Shown: one piece after another, positions 1 to 8,379 of the stretch
Layout of the letters: each line of letters begins with the position of its first letter
Position numbering within the stretch: the first letter of the stretch is position 1
Assembly (NCBI RefSeq): GCF_004319545.1
Contig: NZ_CP036313.1
Coordinates: forward strand, 1,800,501-1,864,500
Source of the DNA: Desulfobacter hydrogenophilus
GTDB taxonomy: Bacteria > Desulfobacterota > Desulfobacteria > Desulfobacterales > Desulfobacteraceae
Length of the DNA: 64,000 nt
Direction: 5' to 3'
Made by a program: the position numbers and the translations under genes
The notes under the pieces: model-generated
What the model was told of the DNA's origin: nothing
Databases searched by the model: none
What the model saw: only the letters and a program-made list of their open reading frames with translations

Positions 1-1155
1 AGTTTTTTCGGTATCCGGGTCATCAAGGTGTTCAATTTTGAGCCCCAGGTCCGCCAAAAGACGGAAAACAGCGCCCGGGGCTATTTTAGAAAAAATTTAA
101 AACGGGCTTATATCAATGCCCTGCTGCGCCCTTTGTTGGGACTTTTTTTTAATACCTCCACCCTGATCATCATTCTTTACGGCGGGGGGCTGGTCATGGA
201 AAATCGGTTAAGCCCCGGAGAGTTTGTGGCCTTTATTCAATACCTGGGAATTCTGGCCTGGCCGGTGATTGCCATCGGGTGGATGACCAATCTGTTACAG
301 CGGGGAATGGCATCCCTGAAACGAATCAACGTTCTTTTGAACACCCGGTCCGAAATCACGTTCCCGGAAGATACGGTGATGCCGGAGATTGTGAGCGGCC
401 ATATTCGATTTGAAAAGGTCAGTTTTTCCTATGATAAAAAAGTGAATGTGCTCTCTGATATTTCAATGGAGATTCCGGCAGGGGTCAGGATCGGGATTAC
501 CGGACCACCGGGCTGCGGAAAAACGACCCTGCTTTCATTGATTCCGCGCCTGTATGACCCCATGACCGGCCGGATCTGCCTGGACGGAAAAGATCTGAAA
601 ACCTTTGATCCTGAATTTTTAAGGCGTCATATCAGCTTCATGGCCCAGGAACCGTTTTTATTTTCAGGTACTCTTGAAGATAATATTCTTATGGGCGAAC
701 GTTTTTCCGGGGGCAACGCGCGTGAACTTTTGGACCAGGTCATTCATATTTGTGCTTTAGGCGACACCATTGCGCAGATGCCTAAAGGTCTTGGTACCCT
801 GGTCGGGGAACGGGGGGTTACCTTATCCGGCGGGCAGAAGCAGCGGGTAACTCTGGCCCGGACCCTGGTGCAGCCCAAGCCGGTGATTCTTTTGGACGAT
901 CCGGTCAGCCATCTGGATACCCGTACCGCAGAGGGGGTGATTCGGGGCATCAGCCGGATGAACCGGGATGCCGTCATGGTCATGGTCTCTCACAGGCTTT
1001 CGGCCCTTGCCGACTGTGACAGAATTTATGTGATGGACAACGGCACAATTACGGATCAGGGAACCCATGAGCAACTCAAGGCATCCAATGCCTTTTACCG
1101 GACATCCTTTAAGGTCCAGCAGTCTGAAAGACAGCTCTTGGGAGATGGGTCATGA
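1..1155 (+). CDS. ABC exporter half-transporter, partial at 5' end
   Basis: The reading frame is open from base 1, so the gene starts upstream of the window; the GTG at 28 is internal. What remains is the end of the transmembrane domain and a complete nucleotide-binding domain: Walker A GPPGCGKTT, signature LSGGQKQR, Walker B ILLDDPVSHLD and an H-loop (MVSHR). The catalytic Glu after Walker B is replaced by Asp (DDP rather than DEA). This is typical of the degenerate site in heterodimeric exporters of the LmrCD/TM287-288 type. The stop overlaps the start of the next gene (ATGA), which encodes the partner half. The substrate cannot be told from sequence. Confidence 0.9.
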   Translation, partial: SFFGIRVIKVFNFEPQVRQKTENSARGYFRKNLKRAYINALLRPLLGLFFNTSTLIIILYGGGLVMENRLSPGEFVAFIQYLGILAWPVIAIGWMTNLLQRGMASLKRINVLLNTRSEITFPEDTVMPEIVSGHIRFEKVSFSYDKKVNVLSDISMEIPAGVRIGITGPPGCGKTTLLSLIPRLYDPMTGRICLDGKDLKTFDPEFLRRHISFMAQEPFLFSGTLEDNILMGERFSGGNARELLDQVIHICALGDTIAQMPKGLGTLVGERGVTLSGGQKQRVTLARTLVQPKPVILLDDPVSHLDTRTAEGVIRGISRMNRDAVMVMVSHRLSALADCDRIYVMDNGTITDQGTHEQLKASNAFYRTSFKVQQSERQLLGDGS

Positions 1156-2963
1156 ACCACCAGCCCCACGCCTTTTCCGACGAGGAGAAAAAGGTCAGTC
1201 TGGCGAACCTGGCCCTGTTTAAAGCATTGAGCCCCTATGTTCGACCCTATGCCTGGATGCTTGCTTTAACTACGTTTCTGGTTTTCATGGTCACCGGGTT
1301 TGAACTGTTTCAACCCTGGCTCATCCAGCAGGCTATTGACGGGTTCATTCTTGTTTCAGGCGATCCGGGTTTTAATATCATGGGGTTTGAAATAGAGCAG
1401 TTTTCTGTCTTTGGTCTCTGGTTTGGCGTGGTGATCCTGGCAGGTTTTATTCTGGATTTCAGCCAGGCCATGTTTATGGAGTATACGGGCCAGAAAATTA
1501 TGCTCAATCTGCGGTGTCGTTTGTTTGATCATATGACGGACCTGCCCGTGGCCTATTTTGATAAAAATGCCTCGGGAAGACTTGTGGCCCGGGTGGCCGG
1601 GGACATTGAGAATATGAACGAAATGTTTACAAGCGTTCTTGTTTTTATTTTCAGGGATCTTCTGCTCATGGCCGGGGTCTTTGCCATCCTGTTTTTCACC
1701 AATCACCGGCTTACCTTTTATTTAAGCCTGATGATCCCCATCGTTTTTTGGGGTGTGGTTTATTTTTCGGGTATTCTGCGCAGGGTCTTTCGGACGCTGA
1801 GACAAAAAAATGCTGAAATTAACCACCGTTTTTCCGAAGCTATTTCCGGTATCCGGGCCATCCAGACCAGTATGGCCGGCCCGCACTTTATCCATGAATT
1901 TAAACGTTTGAATCTGGCCCATTTCAAGGCCGCCATGTCCCATATTCGGGTGTTTTCCGTGTTTATGCCCATGGTGGGGCTTATGGGCACCCTGGCAGTG
2001 GCTGTTATTCTCTGGAACGGCTCTTTTATGGTGCAAAGCCAAGGCCTGACCCTTGGTGAGCTTGTGGCGTTTTTGACCTATATGAAATTATTTTTCAGGC
2101 CCTTGAGAGAGTTGTCCGAAAAATTCAACCTTTTGCAGAACGCTTTGGCCTCAGCTGAACGGATAATTACGGTATTAAACACGCCCAAAGCCCGGCAGGA
2201 TACGAAGTTAAGGGGGGCGGACCCCGGTGGTATCGGGCACTTGGCATTTGAAAACGTGTCTTTTTCATACACGTCCGGTGTTCCGGTATTGAAACATATC
2301 AGTTTCAGCCTTGAAAAGGGTAAGGCCATGGGGATTGTGGGGCAGACCGGGGCTGGGAAAAGTACCATCATCAATCTTACGGCCGGGTTTTACAGCCCCA
2401 CAGGTGGGCGCATCCTCATTAACGGTCAGGACTATGTGCACATGGATATCGCCGGCATCCGGCATCACACCGCCCTGGTCATGCAGGATCCTATCCTGTT
2501 TTCGGGAACCGTGCGGGAAAATATTGTACGACTCCCGGATGGTGATTCCCGCCGGGATGATCAACGTCTTAGCGCTGCCTTGAGAAAGGCCAACTGTTCA
2601 TTCCTGTTTGATAAATTTTCAGGACTTGACACCATCCTTCAGGATGGTGGCCGCCCGCTGTCTTCGGGGGAGAAACAACTGGTCTGCATTGCCCGGGCCT
2701 TTGCCTTTAACCCGGATTTGATTATCTTTGACGAGGCGACCTCTTATATGGATTCCCAGTCCGAGGTGAAAATTCATGACGCTATGAAAAAACTGATGGA
2801 AGGGCGCCTGTCCATTATCATTGCCCATCGCCTTTCAACCGTAAAATCGTGTGATCACATTTTGGTGTTAAGGGACGGGCAGATAATTGAACAGGGGGGC
2901 CATGAACAGCTTTCCCGGGCCGGCGGCGAATATGCACGGCTTCTTGAAAAGGAGCGGATGTGA
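1152..2963 (+). CDS. ABC exporter half-transporter (TMD-NBD)
   Basis: A 603-residue full half-transporter: about six membrane segments in residues 35-320, then an NBD with Walker A GQTGAGKST, signature LSSGEKQL and a canonical Walker B IIFDEATSYMD. The consensus site contrasts with the Asp-substituted one in the upstream partner, so the pair probably forms an asymmetric heterodimer with one active ATPase site. It overlaps the upstream gene by 4 bp and is surely co-transcribed with it. It ends 50 bp before the convergent ihfA. The family exports lipids, peptides or drugs; nothing here narrows that. Confidence 0.92.
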   Translation: MNHQPHAFSDEEKKVSLANLALFKALSPYVRPYAWMLALTTFLVFMVTGFELFQPWLIQQAIDGFILVSGDPGFNIMGFEIEQFSVFGLWFGVVILAGFILDFSQAMFMEYTGQKIMLNLRCRLFDHMTDLPVAYFDKNASGRLVARVAGDIENMNEMFTSVLVFIFRDLLLMAGVFAILFFTNHRLTFYLSLMIPIVFWGVVYFSGILRRVFRTLRQKNAEINHRFSEAISGIRAIQTSMAGPHFIHEFKRLNLAHFKAAMSHIRVFSVFMPMVGLMGTLAVAVILWNGSFMVQSQGLTLGELVAFLTYMKLFFRPLRELSEKFNLLQNALASAERIITVLNTPKARQDTKLRGADPGGIGHLAFENVSFSYTSGVPVLKHISFSLEKGKAMGIVGQTGAGKSTIINLTAGFYSPTGGRILINGQDYVHMDIAGIRHHTALVMQDPILFSGTVRENIVRLPDGDSRRDDQRLSAALRKANCSFLFDKFSGLDTILQDGGRPLSSGEKQLVCIARAFAFNPDLIIFDEATSYMDSQSEVKIHDAMKKLMEGRLSIIIAHRLSTVKSCDHILVLRDGQIIEQGGHEQLSRAGGEYARLLEKERM

Positions 2964-3012
2964 AAATTTTCCGTCCATGACAAATTTATTGCTGAATTCA
3001 GAGCGGCTTGTT

Positions 3013-3303
3013 TTATTCAACAGTCTCGTTGATCTGGTTTCGCAGTTTACCGGAACATTTGAAGGTCACAATTTTTCTGCCACCCAGCATCATGATTTCA
3101 CCAGTGGCTGGGTTCCGGCCTTTTCTGGGTGCTTTCTCGTTTACCTGGAATTTTCCAAACCCTGATATCATGATGTCGTTTCCGGATGCCAGGGTGACTT
3201 TGATAATTTCAAGCATCTCTTCCATCGTTTCTTTGGCCTCGGGTCCTGATAAATCAAGTGTTTCTGATATTTTTTCAACAATATCCATTTTGGTAAGTGT
3301 CAA
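3013..3303 (-). CDS. ihfA: Integration host factor alpha subunit (HU/IHF family)
   Basis: The 96-residue product has the full HU/IHF fold. The N-terminus MTLTKMDIVEKI and the beta-arm signature GRNPATGE followed by GRKIVTFK match IHF-alpha better than HU. IHF bends DNA at specific sites and assists sigma-54 activators. That fits a window rich in sigma-54 promoters, but the link is inference. It is convergent with the ABC genes, and a 400-bp intergenic region separates it from fliS. Confidence 0.9.
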   Translation of the reverse strand: MTLTKMDIVEKISETLDLSGPEAKETMEEMLEIIKVTLASGNDIMISGFGKFQVNEKAPRKGRNPATGEIMMLGGRKIVTFKCSGKLRNQINETVE

Positions 3304-3700
3304 TATTTTTTCCTCATTTAACCTATTGAAAATATTTAAAGATTGGCCCTAACTACTGTGATTTAAGCCGGATGTCAAGAAAAAGGAATGAAACCCGGTC
3401 ACAAATCGTTGCCGGTTACCGTCAACGGAACCAACGGAACCGAAAGAAAATTACAAAAGGAACAAAATGGGTTTAAAACATTTCATGAGAATTATGTATA
3501 AAGTATTACTTATTTTTGCCGATAATTAATTTTAAGAATTCATGAATACGGCCAAAAAGAAAAAGAACTGATACAAAAATAAAACCCAATGACTGCACGA
3601 TATTAAGAAATGGGCCTATGCAGTCTTATGCCCATAAATTTTTAGTGCAACTTAAGGATGACGAAAGTCAGGAGTTGCAAAAAGGAGCGTTAAACTAATT
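3304..3700. other. Intergenic region holding the divergent ihfA and fliS promoters
   Basis: No credible gene lies here. The stretch carries the sigma-28 promoter listed at 3499-3525 and implies a leader of about 165 nt before fliS. The leader contains several GGA triplets (near 3656, 3671 and 3683), including AAGGATG, which resembles the CsrA target core. A CsrA effect on fliS is speculation. Confidence 0.6.
3499..3525 (+). promoter_or_regulatory. Sigma-28 (FliA) promoter of fliS operon
   Basis: TAAAGTAT, then 11 bases, then GCCGATAA: seven of eight bases match the -35 consensus TAAAGTTT, with the ideal spacing and a perfect -10 box GCCGATAA. The cognate sigma factor FliA is encoded in this window. 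The promoter points to fliS, about 175 bp downstream. Confidence 0.85.
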
Positions 3701-4183
3701 ATGGTATACAATGCCCTCAGTTCCTATCAGAAAGTCCAGGTCAGCAGTGAAATCAATCCACAAAAATTGATCCATATGCTTTACGACGGCGCCATCAAGC
3801 GTATTAGCTTTGCCCGGGAAGGCGTCATTAATAAAAATCCCAAGCAAAGAGGTGAGAATCTGAGTAAGGCCATTGCCATTATCTCAGAACTCAACGCGTC
3901 TCTGCGTAATATTGAGGGTGAAGAAATTTCTTTTTTAAGAAGCCTTTTTCTATCCATGATGCAGGAACTTTGTAAGGTTTCCATCACCAACGACATCCAA
4001 ACCCTGGACCGGGCAACCAAATACCTGATGGAACTCAAACGGATATGGGAAACCAGTGTGATGGGGCAGGCAGATACTGCCGAAAATACCAATCCTAAGA
4101 CTGCACAAAAAAAAGAAATTCCTTCCATGAGCTATTCAGGGTATGAAAGACATGGTCAAAAAACAACAAGTATTGCAATTTAA
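3701..4183 (+). CDS. fliS: Flagellin chaperone FliS
   Basis: A 160-residue protein of the FliS family: the N-terminal YQKVQV segment, then PQKLIHMLYDGAI and a four-helix pattern through about residue 120. The tail is longer than usual and polar. FliS binds flagellin C-termini in the cytosol, prevents premature polymerisation and delivers flagellin to the export gate. It is the first gene of a sigma-28 operon. The AAGGAG at 3681-3686 is about 14 bases from the ATG, a rather long spacing. The filament cap gene fliD, which usually precedes fliS, is absent here. Confidence 0.9.
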   Translation: MVYNALSSYQKVQVSSEINPQKLIHMLYDGAIKRISFAREGVINKNPKQRGENLSKAIAIISELNASLRNIEGEEISFLRSLFLSMMQELCKVSITNDIQTLDRATKYLMELKRIWETSVMGQADTAENTNPKTAQKKEIPSMSYSGYERHGQKTTSIAI

Positions 4184-4199
4184 GCGGTAAGGACAATAT

Positions 4200-4592
4200 A
4201 TGAAAGATTTATCAGAGCAAATTGCAAAGCAGTGCAGTGAATATGAAAATCTTCAGAACAGACACTTAGATTTGCTAAAGGCAGAACCGTTGCCGGATTT
4301 GGCCCAGATGACCATTGAGCGCCGGGGGGCTTCGGAAAAGCTGAAAAGTGCGATTAATGAATTTATCAGTACAACGGGTCAGTTTGAATTTTCATATGAT
4401 GCTCACAAGATGGCGACACTTAAACAACGTCTTGGGCTAATCCTAAAGGTTGACGGGACCATTGGGGTTGAGATACAAAGACACAAGAATCAATTGGAAA
4501 AAAGCCTTAAATCTCTCAAGCATGGAAAAACAACTCTGGAGAGTTACCGGCCGGCAAAGGGCAGCCCAAGCCTTCTCAGCATCAGCCGGTAG
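4200..4592 (+). CDS. Small flagellar protein, FliT-like
   Basis: The 130-residue mostly helical protein lies 16 bp after fliS and before flaG, the slot where FliT-type export chaperones are found. The sequence (heptad-like Leu pattern, no Cys, no membrane segment) suits a helical chaperone, but I see no diagnostic motif. The function is inferred from position only. It is probably co-transcribed from the sigma-28 promoter upstream of fliS. Confidence 0.6.
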   Translation: MKDLSEQIAKQCSEYENLQNRHLDLLKAEPLPDLAQMTIERRGASEKLKSAINEFISTTGQFEFSYDAHKMATLKQRLGLILKVDGTIGVEIQRHKNQLEKSLKSLKHGKTTLESYRPAKGSPSLLSISR

Positions 4593-4621
4593 GAATTGTT
4601 TACCGCAGGAAGGCGAGAAAC

Positions 4622-5053
4622 ATGAATGTAACAGGAAATGCAATAACCAATACAGACAGACTTGACACCGGCATTCGGGGTCAGGAAACTGTTGCCGAGA
4701 CAGTAAGTGCAAAAATTACTACACTGTCCGAGTTAAAGCAGGCTGAATCTTCTTCGGCAAACACCAACCGGACTGAAAGCCGGACATCTGCACAAAAAAG
4801 TAAGGATACCGGTAATCAGGCCCAATTGACCAGAAAAGATGTTGAAGATATGGTGGAAGCCCTTGAGGACTTTGCCAATACTGTTCAGACAAGACTGAAT
4901 TTTAGCATTGATGACGATACCGAGGATGTGGTTGTCAAAATTGTGGACAAAGAAACCGATGAAGTCATCAAGCAATTTCCTGCAGAAGAACTTCTTGAGC
5001 TTCGTGAAAAAATGCAGGACTTAAGCGGCCTTCTTTTCAGTACGAATGTTTGA
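4622..5053 (+). CDS. flaG: FlaG family flagellar protein
   Basis: The 143-residue protein has a disordered Thr/Ser-rich first half and the FlaG domain in the second half, ending in a pattern like VVKIVDKETDEVIKQFP followed by EELLELREKM. FlaG proteins influence filament length; the mechanism is poorly known. It is the last gene of the fliS operon and ends 3 bp from the convergent fliW stop codon, so the two transcripts probably overlap at their ends. Confidence 0.88.
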   Translation: MNVTGNAITNTDRLDTGIRGQETVAETVSAKITTLSELKQAESSSANTNRTESRTSAQKSKDTGNQAQLTRKDVEDMVEALEDFANTVQTRLNFSIDDDTEDVVVKIVDKETDEVIKQFPAEELLELREKMQDLSGLLFSTNV

Positions 5054-5056
5054 TTT

Positions 5057-5485
5057 TTATTTTAAAAGCAGCTGCTGGTGTGAGTAAGGACTGCCCTGGA
5101 GGATCAGCTGCATCCCTTCTTTTCTTTCATTGTTAATCACAATCGGTGCCATAAAGTTCGCCGTCATATCTTCGGGTTTGCCTTTGGGGATGGTGATGAT
5201 GACAAAACAGGAGAGCTCTTCCTTTCCAAATTCCCATTTAATCGTCTTATCAAAGTCCTTAACGGACAGTGTGTACTCAGGGTAGAAACGAAGGGGGTCC
5301 ATGACCACAAATGCAAGATTCGGGTCATCCACACATTGAAACAAATAAAAAGGAAAGGTTTCCTTTTTTTCAAGAACAACATATCGTTTCTGCTGCCCGA
5401 ATCCGGGAATACCATCCGGCATATTGATGATTTTATCACCATCAATACTCACTTCACCGAATTGCCTTGTATTAATTTTCATCAC
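5057..5485 (-). CDS. fliW: Flagellar assembly factor FliW
   Basis: The 142-residue FliW protein starts with a tandem ATG (MMKINTRQFGEV) and contains the family core GIPGF and FAVMDP-like segments (FVVMDPLRFYPEY). FliW binds CsrA and flagellin alternately, releasing CsrA to repress flagellin translation when flagellin accumulates. csrA lies upstream on the same strand, separated by a 165-bp spacer containing a palindromic repeat. The usual csrA-fliW partnership is kept, though not as a tight overlap. Confidence 0.92.
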   Translation of the reverse strand: MMKINTRQFGEVSIDGDKIINMPDGIPGFGQQKRYVVLEKKETFPFYLFQCVDDPNLAFVVMDPLRFYPEYTLSVKDFDKTIKWEFGKEELSCFVIITIPKGKPEDMTANFMAPIVINNERKEGMQLILQGSPYSHQQLLLK

Positions 5486-5550
5486 CTTTTATTTAGACTC
5501 CTTGTCCTTAGGGACTCGGGGAAAATAAATTCCACAAATTTTGCGCCGAA

Positions 5551-5632
5551 TTTTTGTCTGTATCCAAGGCGCGTCAAGGGGAGCATATTCAAAATATGTG
5601 CCGTTTGGCGCAACGCGGGATACGGACAAAAA
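5551..5632. repeat. Imperfect palindromic intergenic repeat (family D)
   Basis: The arms 5551-5565 (TTTTTGTCTGTATCC) and 5618-5632 (GGATACGGACAAAAA) pair with one mismatch. An inner arm pair around GCATATT/AATATGTGC lies between them. The element fills most of the csrA-fliW spacer and would form a long hairpin in either transcript. It resembles other palindromic elements in the window, notably 43184-43317. Confidence 0.7.
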
Positions 5633-5651
5633 GGCAAGCAACATTGAGGAT

Positions 5652-5900
5652 TTATTTTTTTTCGAGGCCCTTGTTACCTATCAGTTTGGCTGCGTTTGCA
5701 ATATCAATGTTATCTGTTCCCTGGGAGGAAAGGATATTTTCCTTTTGAATGGCGTCAAACACCTCTTGCCGCAGAATAGATATTTCCCGGGGCGCATCAA
5801 TACCTATCCGAATGCTGTTTTTGCCGGTTTCAATCACCTTTACGATGATGTTATTAGCAATGACGATACTCTCACCAACTTTTCGTGTTAGAATAAGCAT
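5652..5900 (-). CDS. csrA: Carbon storage regulator CsrA
   Basis: Starting at the ATG giving MLILTRKVGES, the product is 82 residues with the CsrA fold and the family sequence IKVIETGKNSIRIGIDAP. This is the near-universal N-terminus, although no Shine-Dalgarno stands out; a TTG 15 bases upstream is the alternative. The tail is about 20 residues longer than E. coli CsrA, as in many FliW-containing bacteria. CsrA is a post-transcriptional regulator binding GGA in leaders. The context (flgN upstream, fliW downstream) matches the flagellar branch of CsrA. Confidence 0.93.
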   Translation of the reverse strand: MLILTRKVGESIVIANNIIVKVIETGKNSIRIGIDAPREISILRQEVFDAIQKENILSSQGTDNIDIANAAKLIGNKGLEKK

Positions 5901-6085
5901 AGGCGTAACAAACAATCCACCAGACTGACATTAATAATTATAGCGGTTGAATTCAAAAAGGCCTTACATGCCGCCTGCATTGATTTTTAAATTCATAACT
6001 GGACGTGCTATTGTTATAATCATATGTGCCATCAGAGTCAACCTTGTTCACGTTCAATTTCTCAAAAGGGATCTATCAAGCCATG

Positions 6086-6601
6086 CTACACCTGGGCCAT
6101 GAAAAGGCAGTTGCTCTTTTTCCCCTGGGTCACCATCCCTTTGCCGGTATACCGGGTTTGTACAACATTATTTCCAATTAAATCCATAATGTTATCCACA
6201 ACGGACAGGTGCTTTTTAACCTGAGTTTGATTTGATTTTATAAAATGGGCTACGATGTCTTTTTCCTTGTCAATGGTGCGCTTGATCTGTCTTATATCGC
6301 TTTTGCGTTTATTGGTCAGCGGCAGGGCATGTACCAGATGGTTCAGGGAAAAGGAATTGGGTTCTTTATCCATTTCTTTGTCCATGCCGGGAAAATGATT
6401 TTGGCAGGTCACAAGAATATTATTTCGTAATGTTTCGATTTTCCCGACAAGATCTTTTTTGGCCCTGGTTGTCTCCCAGATCATGCCAAGGTCAATGGTT
6501 CCGATTGCCTTTTTTTCAGCCTTTAATACCAGATGCAGCTCTTGGTAGCAGGCCAGTTTTTCATTAAGCAACGTTTGGATAATATCGGCAGCCTTTTTCA
6601 T
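6086..6601 (-). CDS. flgN: FlgN-like flagellar chaperone
   Basis: A 171-residue all-helical protein with the FlgN-type architecture: a long coiled coil in residues 1-60 and a second helical pair in 90-150. FlgN chaperones the hook-filament junction proteins FlgK and FlgL. It has its own sigma-54 promoter at 6715-6730. In related genomes flgK and flgL normally follow flgN, before csrA; here only 185 bp of non-coding DNA separates flgN from csrA. The family assignment is moderate because FlgN is poorly conserved. Confidence 0.7.
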   Translation of the reverse strand: MKKAADIIQTLLNEKLACYQELHLVLKAEKKAIGTIDLGMIWETTRAKKDLVGKIETLRNNILVTCQNHFPGMDKEMDKEPNSFSLNHLVHALPLTNKRKSDIRQIKRTIDKEKDIVAHFIKSNQTQVKKHLSVVDNIMDLIGNNVVQTRYTGKGMVTQGKKSNCLFMAQV

Positions 6602-6714
6602 ATCCCTTCTCCCTGTCTTATTAATATCAAATACGATATTCAGTTTTTAAGAACGAAATCAATTCACAAAATCAGGAAATATTTTCCGGTGTTCGCTTTT
6701 GTGTAGATATAAAA

Positions 6715-6730
6715 AGCAACTATTATGCCA
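6715..6730 (-). promoter_or_regulatory. Sigma-54 promoter upstream of flgN
   Basis: Read on the minus strand: TGGCAT-AATAG-TTGCT. This matches the -24/-12 consensus TGGCAC-N5-TTGCA, with exact GG-N10-GC spacing. It lies about 115 bp upstream of the flgN start. Confidence 0.8.
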
Positions 6731-6736
6731 TATGTG

Positions 6737-6886
6737 TCAACAGGCTGTTGCAGAATGTCGATTTTTGTTCAAGCTCAAGACGTATGAAATATTTAACCAT
6801 ATGAATATATAACATATTTTGAGGATTGAAAATTTAATACAACGTAGAGATTGGACAAGAAGTGACGTTCTGTGGCAGCCTGTCAA
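6737..6886. repeat. 150-bp imperfect palindromic repeat
   Basis: The outer arms CAGGCTGTTGCAGAATGTC (plus) and the complement of GACGTTCTGTGGCAGCCTG pair with few mismatches. The centre carries GAGGATT-AAATTT-CAACG, a core shared with the repeat at 43184-43317. The right arm runs into the flgJ stop codon, so the element sits between flgJ and the flgN promoter and may end the flgF-J transcript as a hairpin. Confidence 0.75.
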
Positions 6887-7191
6887 GCTGAGTCCTGAAG
6901 CTGCTGGTATAAGAACTCCTTGAAGCCGGTTACACGACGGCCCTGGGATAAATTTTCCGTAAGATACTGGTCATGCAGGGACTGGTAGATGTCAGACGCA
7001 TTGCTTTCGGGGAAAAGGCTGTCTCCGGGCAGGGTATCGCGCATGCCCTGCATCAAGGTATCGAGCATCAACGCTTCAAACCCCTGGCAGGCTTTTTCAA
7101 GGTCTTTTTCCCGTTGGAGCTGCCGGGCCGCATTTGTGGACTCCTGGGTATCCGTAACAGGCGTCATAACGCCGGGCATTTGAATTGACAT
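6883..7191 (-). CDS. flgJ: Rod-binding protein FlgJ (N-terminal domain only)
   Basis: The start chosen at 7191 (MSIQMPGVMTPV) has AGGAA eight bases upstream; the longer frame reads into a palindromic repeat and is rejected. The 102-residue product is the rod-binding domain (LEKACQGFEALMLDTLMQGMR), without the muramidase domain of the gammaproteobacterial FlgJ. This short form is common in Deltaproteobacteria and needs a separate lytic enzyme. It is the last gene of flgF-G-A-H-I-J. Confidence 0.88.
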   Translation of the reverse strand: MSIQMPGVMTPVTDTQESTNAARQLQREKDLEKACQGFEALMLDTLMQGMRDTLPGDSLFPESNASDIYQSLHDQYLTENLSQGRRVTGFKEFLYQQLQDSA

Positions 7192-7230
7192 AATTTTATT
7201 CCTTTGTTTTACCGAATCATGTGAACGACG

Positions 7231-7326
7231 TCTGAACACAAACCCGTGTTTGGACGGCTTGTCCGAGGCGCATGCCACAAAGTGGTCCGGCTGCAACGCC
7301 GCAGATAGGTGGTTTTGCGTTCAAAC
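7231..7326. repeat. Palindromic repeat, family A copy 1
   Basis: It contains AACCCGTGTTTGGACG on the left. On the right it has the complement of CGTTTGAACGCAAAACCACC, followed by TATCTGCGGCGTTGCAG. The same words recur at 21237-21376 and 35002-35078. It lies between flgI and flgJ, inside the operon, so it is transcribed as a hairpin. Confidence 0.75.
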
Positions 7327-7327
7327 G

Positions 7328-8353
7328 TTAAAGTATCTCAAGACTGGCCTGCAACGCTCCGGCGGCCTTTATACTTTCCAGAATACTGATCAGATCCCTG
7401 GGCTGAACGCCTAAAGAGTTCAGTCCATTAACCAGTTCTCCAATTGTGGACGTGCCGGGCAGTTCCATAATATATTCGGGATTTTGTTCTTGAATAACTA
7501 CGTTCAGATCCCCATGGGCCACGGCCACATTTGAAATGGTCACTTCACTGCCGATAACCACAGTGCCGGTTTTTTCATTAATCACGACCTTGGCAATGGT
7601 ATCCGGGACCACCGAGAGTCCTTCCACGTCGGCAATAAACTCCGCCACATGCTCCTGTTGCATGGACTCAGGTACATTCAGGCGGATGGCGCTTGCATCA
7701 ATGATTTTTGCAATGCCTTCCCCTAAAGCGGCATTGATGGTATCTCCTACCCGCCGGGCCGTGGTGAAATCGGGCCTGAACAGGGACAGGGTTAATTTCT
7801 CTTTTCCTTCCAGATGAAAGGGGATCTCACGTTCCACAGTGGCCCCGTTGATAATCCGGGCGGTGAGAAGATGACTGCTTCGGTCGTTCATTCCGGCGGG
7901 GATCGCAAGACTTACTGCGCCCTGGGCAATGGCATAAACGTTACCGTCGACCCCTTTCAGGGGCATCATTAAAAGGGTCCCGCCTTTAAGACTTGTGGCA
8001 TCTCCTAATGACGAAACCGTGATGTCAATGCGGTCCCCGATCCGGGCAAAGGGTGGAATATTTGCCGTGGCCATGACGGCTGCCACATTTTTCACCTTGA
8101 TTTGGCTTTTGTCAAAATGAAGATTCATCTTTTTAAGCATATTGGTCAAGGACTGACGGGTGAACAAAATATTGTTTTTATCTCCGGTGCCGTTAAGTCC
8201 TACCACCAGGCCATATCCGGTGAGTTGATTGGAACGGACCCCCTGGATGGCGGCCATGTCCTTGATTCGTGTGGCCATGGCAGGCACCGAAAGGGAAAGT
8301 ACCCACAGCACGGTTCCCATAACGATCGTTATTTTTTTAAACTGATTGTTCAT
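7328..8353 (-). CDS. flgI: Flagellar P-ring protein FlgI
   Basis: A 341-residue protein with a cleavable signal peptide (residues 1-27, ending AMA) and the FlgI body (RIKDMAAIQGVRSNQLTGYG, GLVVGLNGTGDK). It forms the periplasmic P ring around the rod in the peptidoglycan layer, confirming a Gram-negative envelope. AAAGGAG stands before the ATG. It follows flgH and precedes flgJ. Confidence 0.97.
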   Translation of the reverse strand: MNNQFKKITIVMGTVLWVLSLSVPAMATRIKDMAAIQGVRSNQLTGYGLVVGLNGTGDKNNILFTRQSLTNMLKKMNLHFDKSQIKVKNVAAVMATANIPPFARIGDRIDITVSSLGDATSLKGGTLLMMPLKGVDGNVYAIAQGAVSLAIPAGMNDRSSHLLTARIINGATVEREIPFHLEGKEKLTLSLFRPDFTTARRVGDTINAALGEGIAKIIDASAIRLNVPESMQQEHVAEFIADVEGLSVVPDTIAKVVINEKTGTVVIGSEVTISNVAVAHGDLNVVIQEQNPEYIMELPGTSTIGELVNGLNSLGVQPRDLISILESIKAAGALQASLEIL

Positions 8354-8379
8354 GATGCCCGCTCCTTTATTCTACAACT

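Noticed and set aside
3008..3352. Plus-strand ORF over ihfA
   Set aside because: Antisense shadow of the clearly conserved ihfA gene.
7192..7296. Longer FlgJ start
   Set aside because: Reads through palindromic repeat family A; the internal ATG has a good ribosome site and canonical N-terminus.
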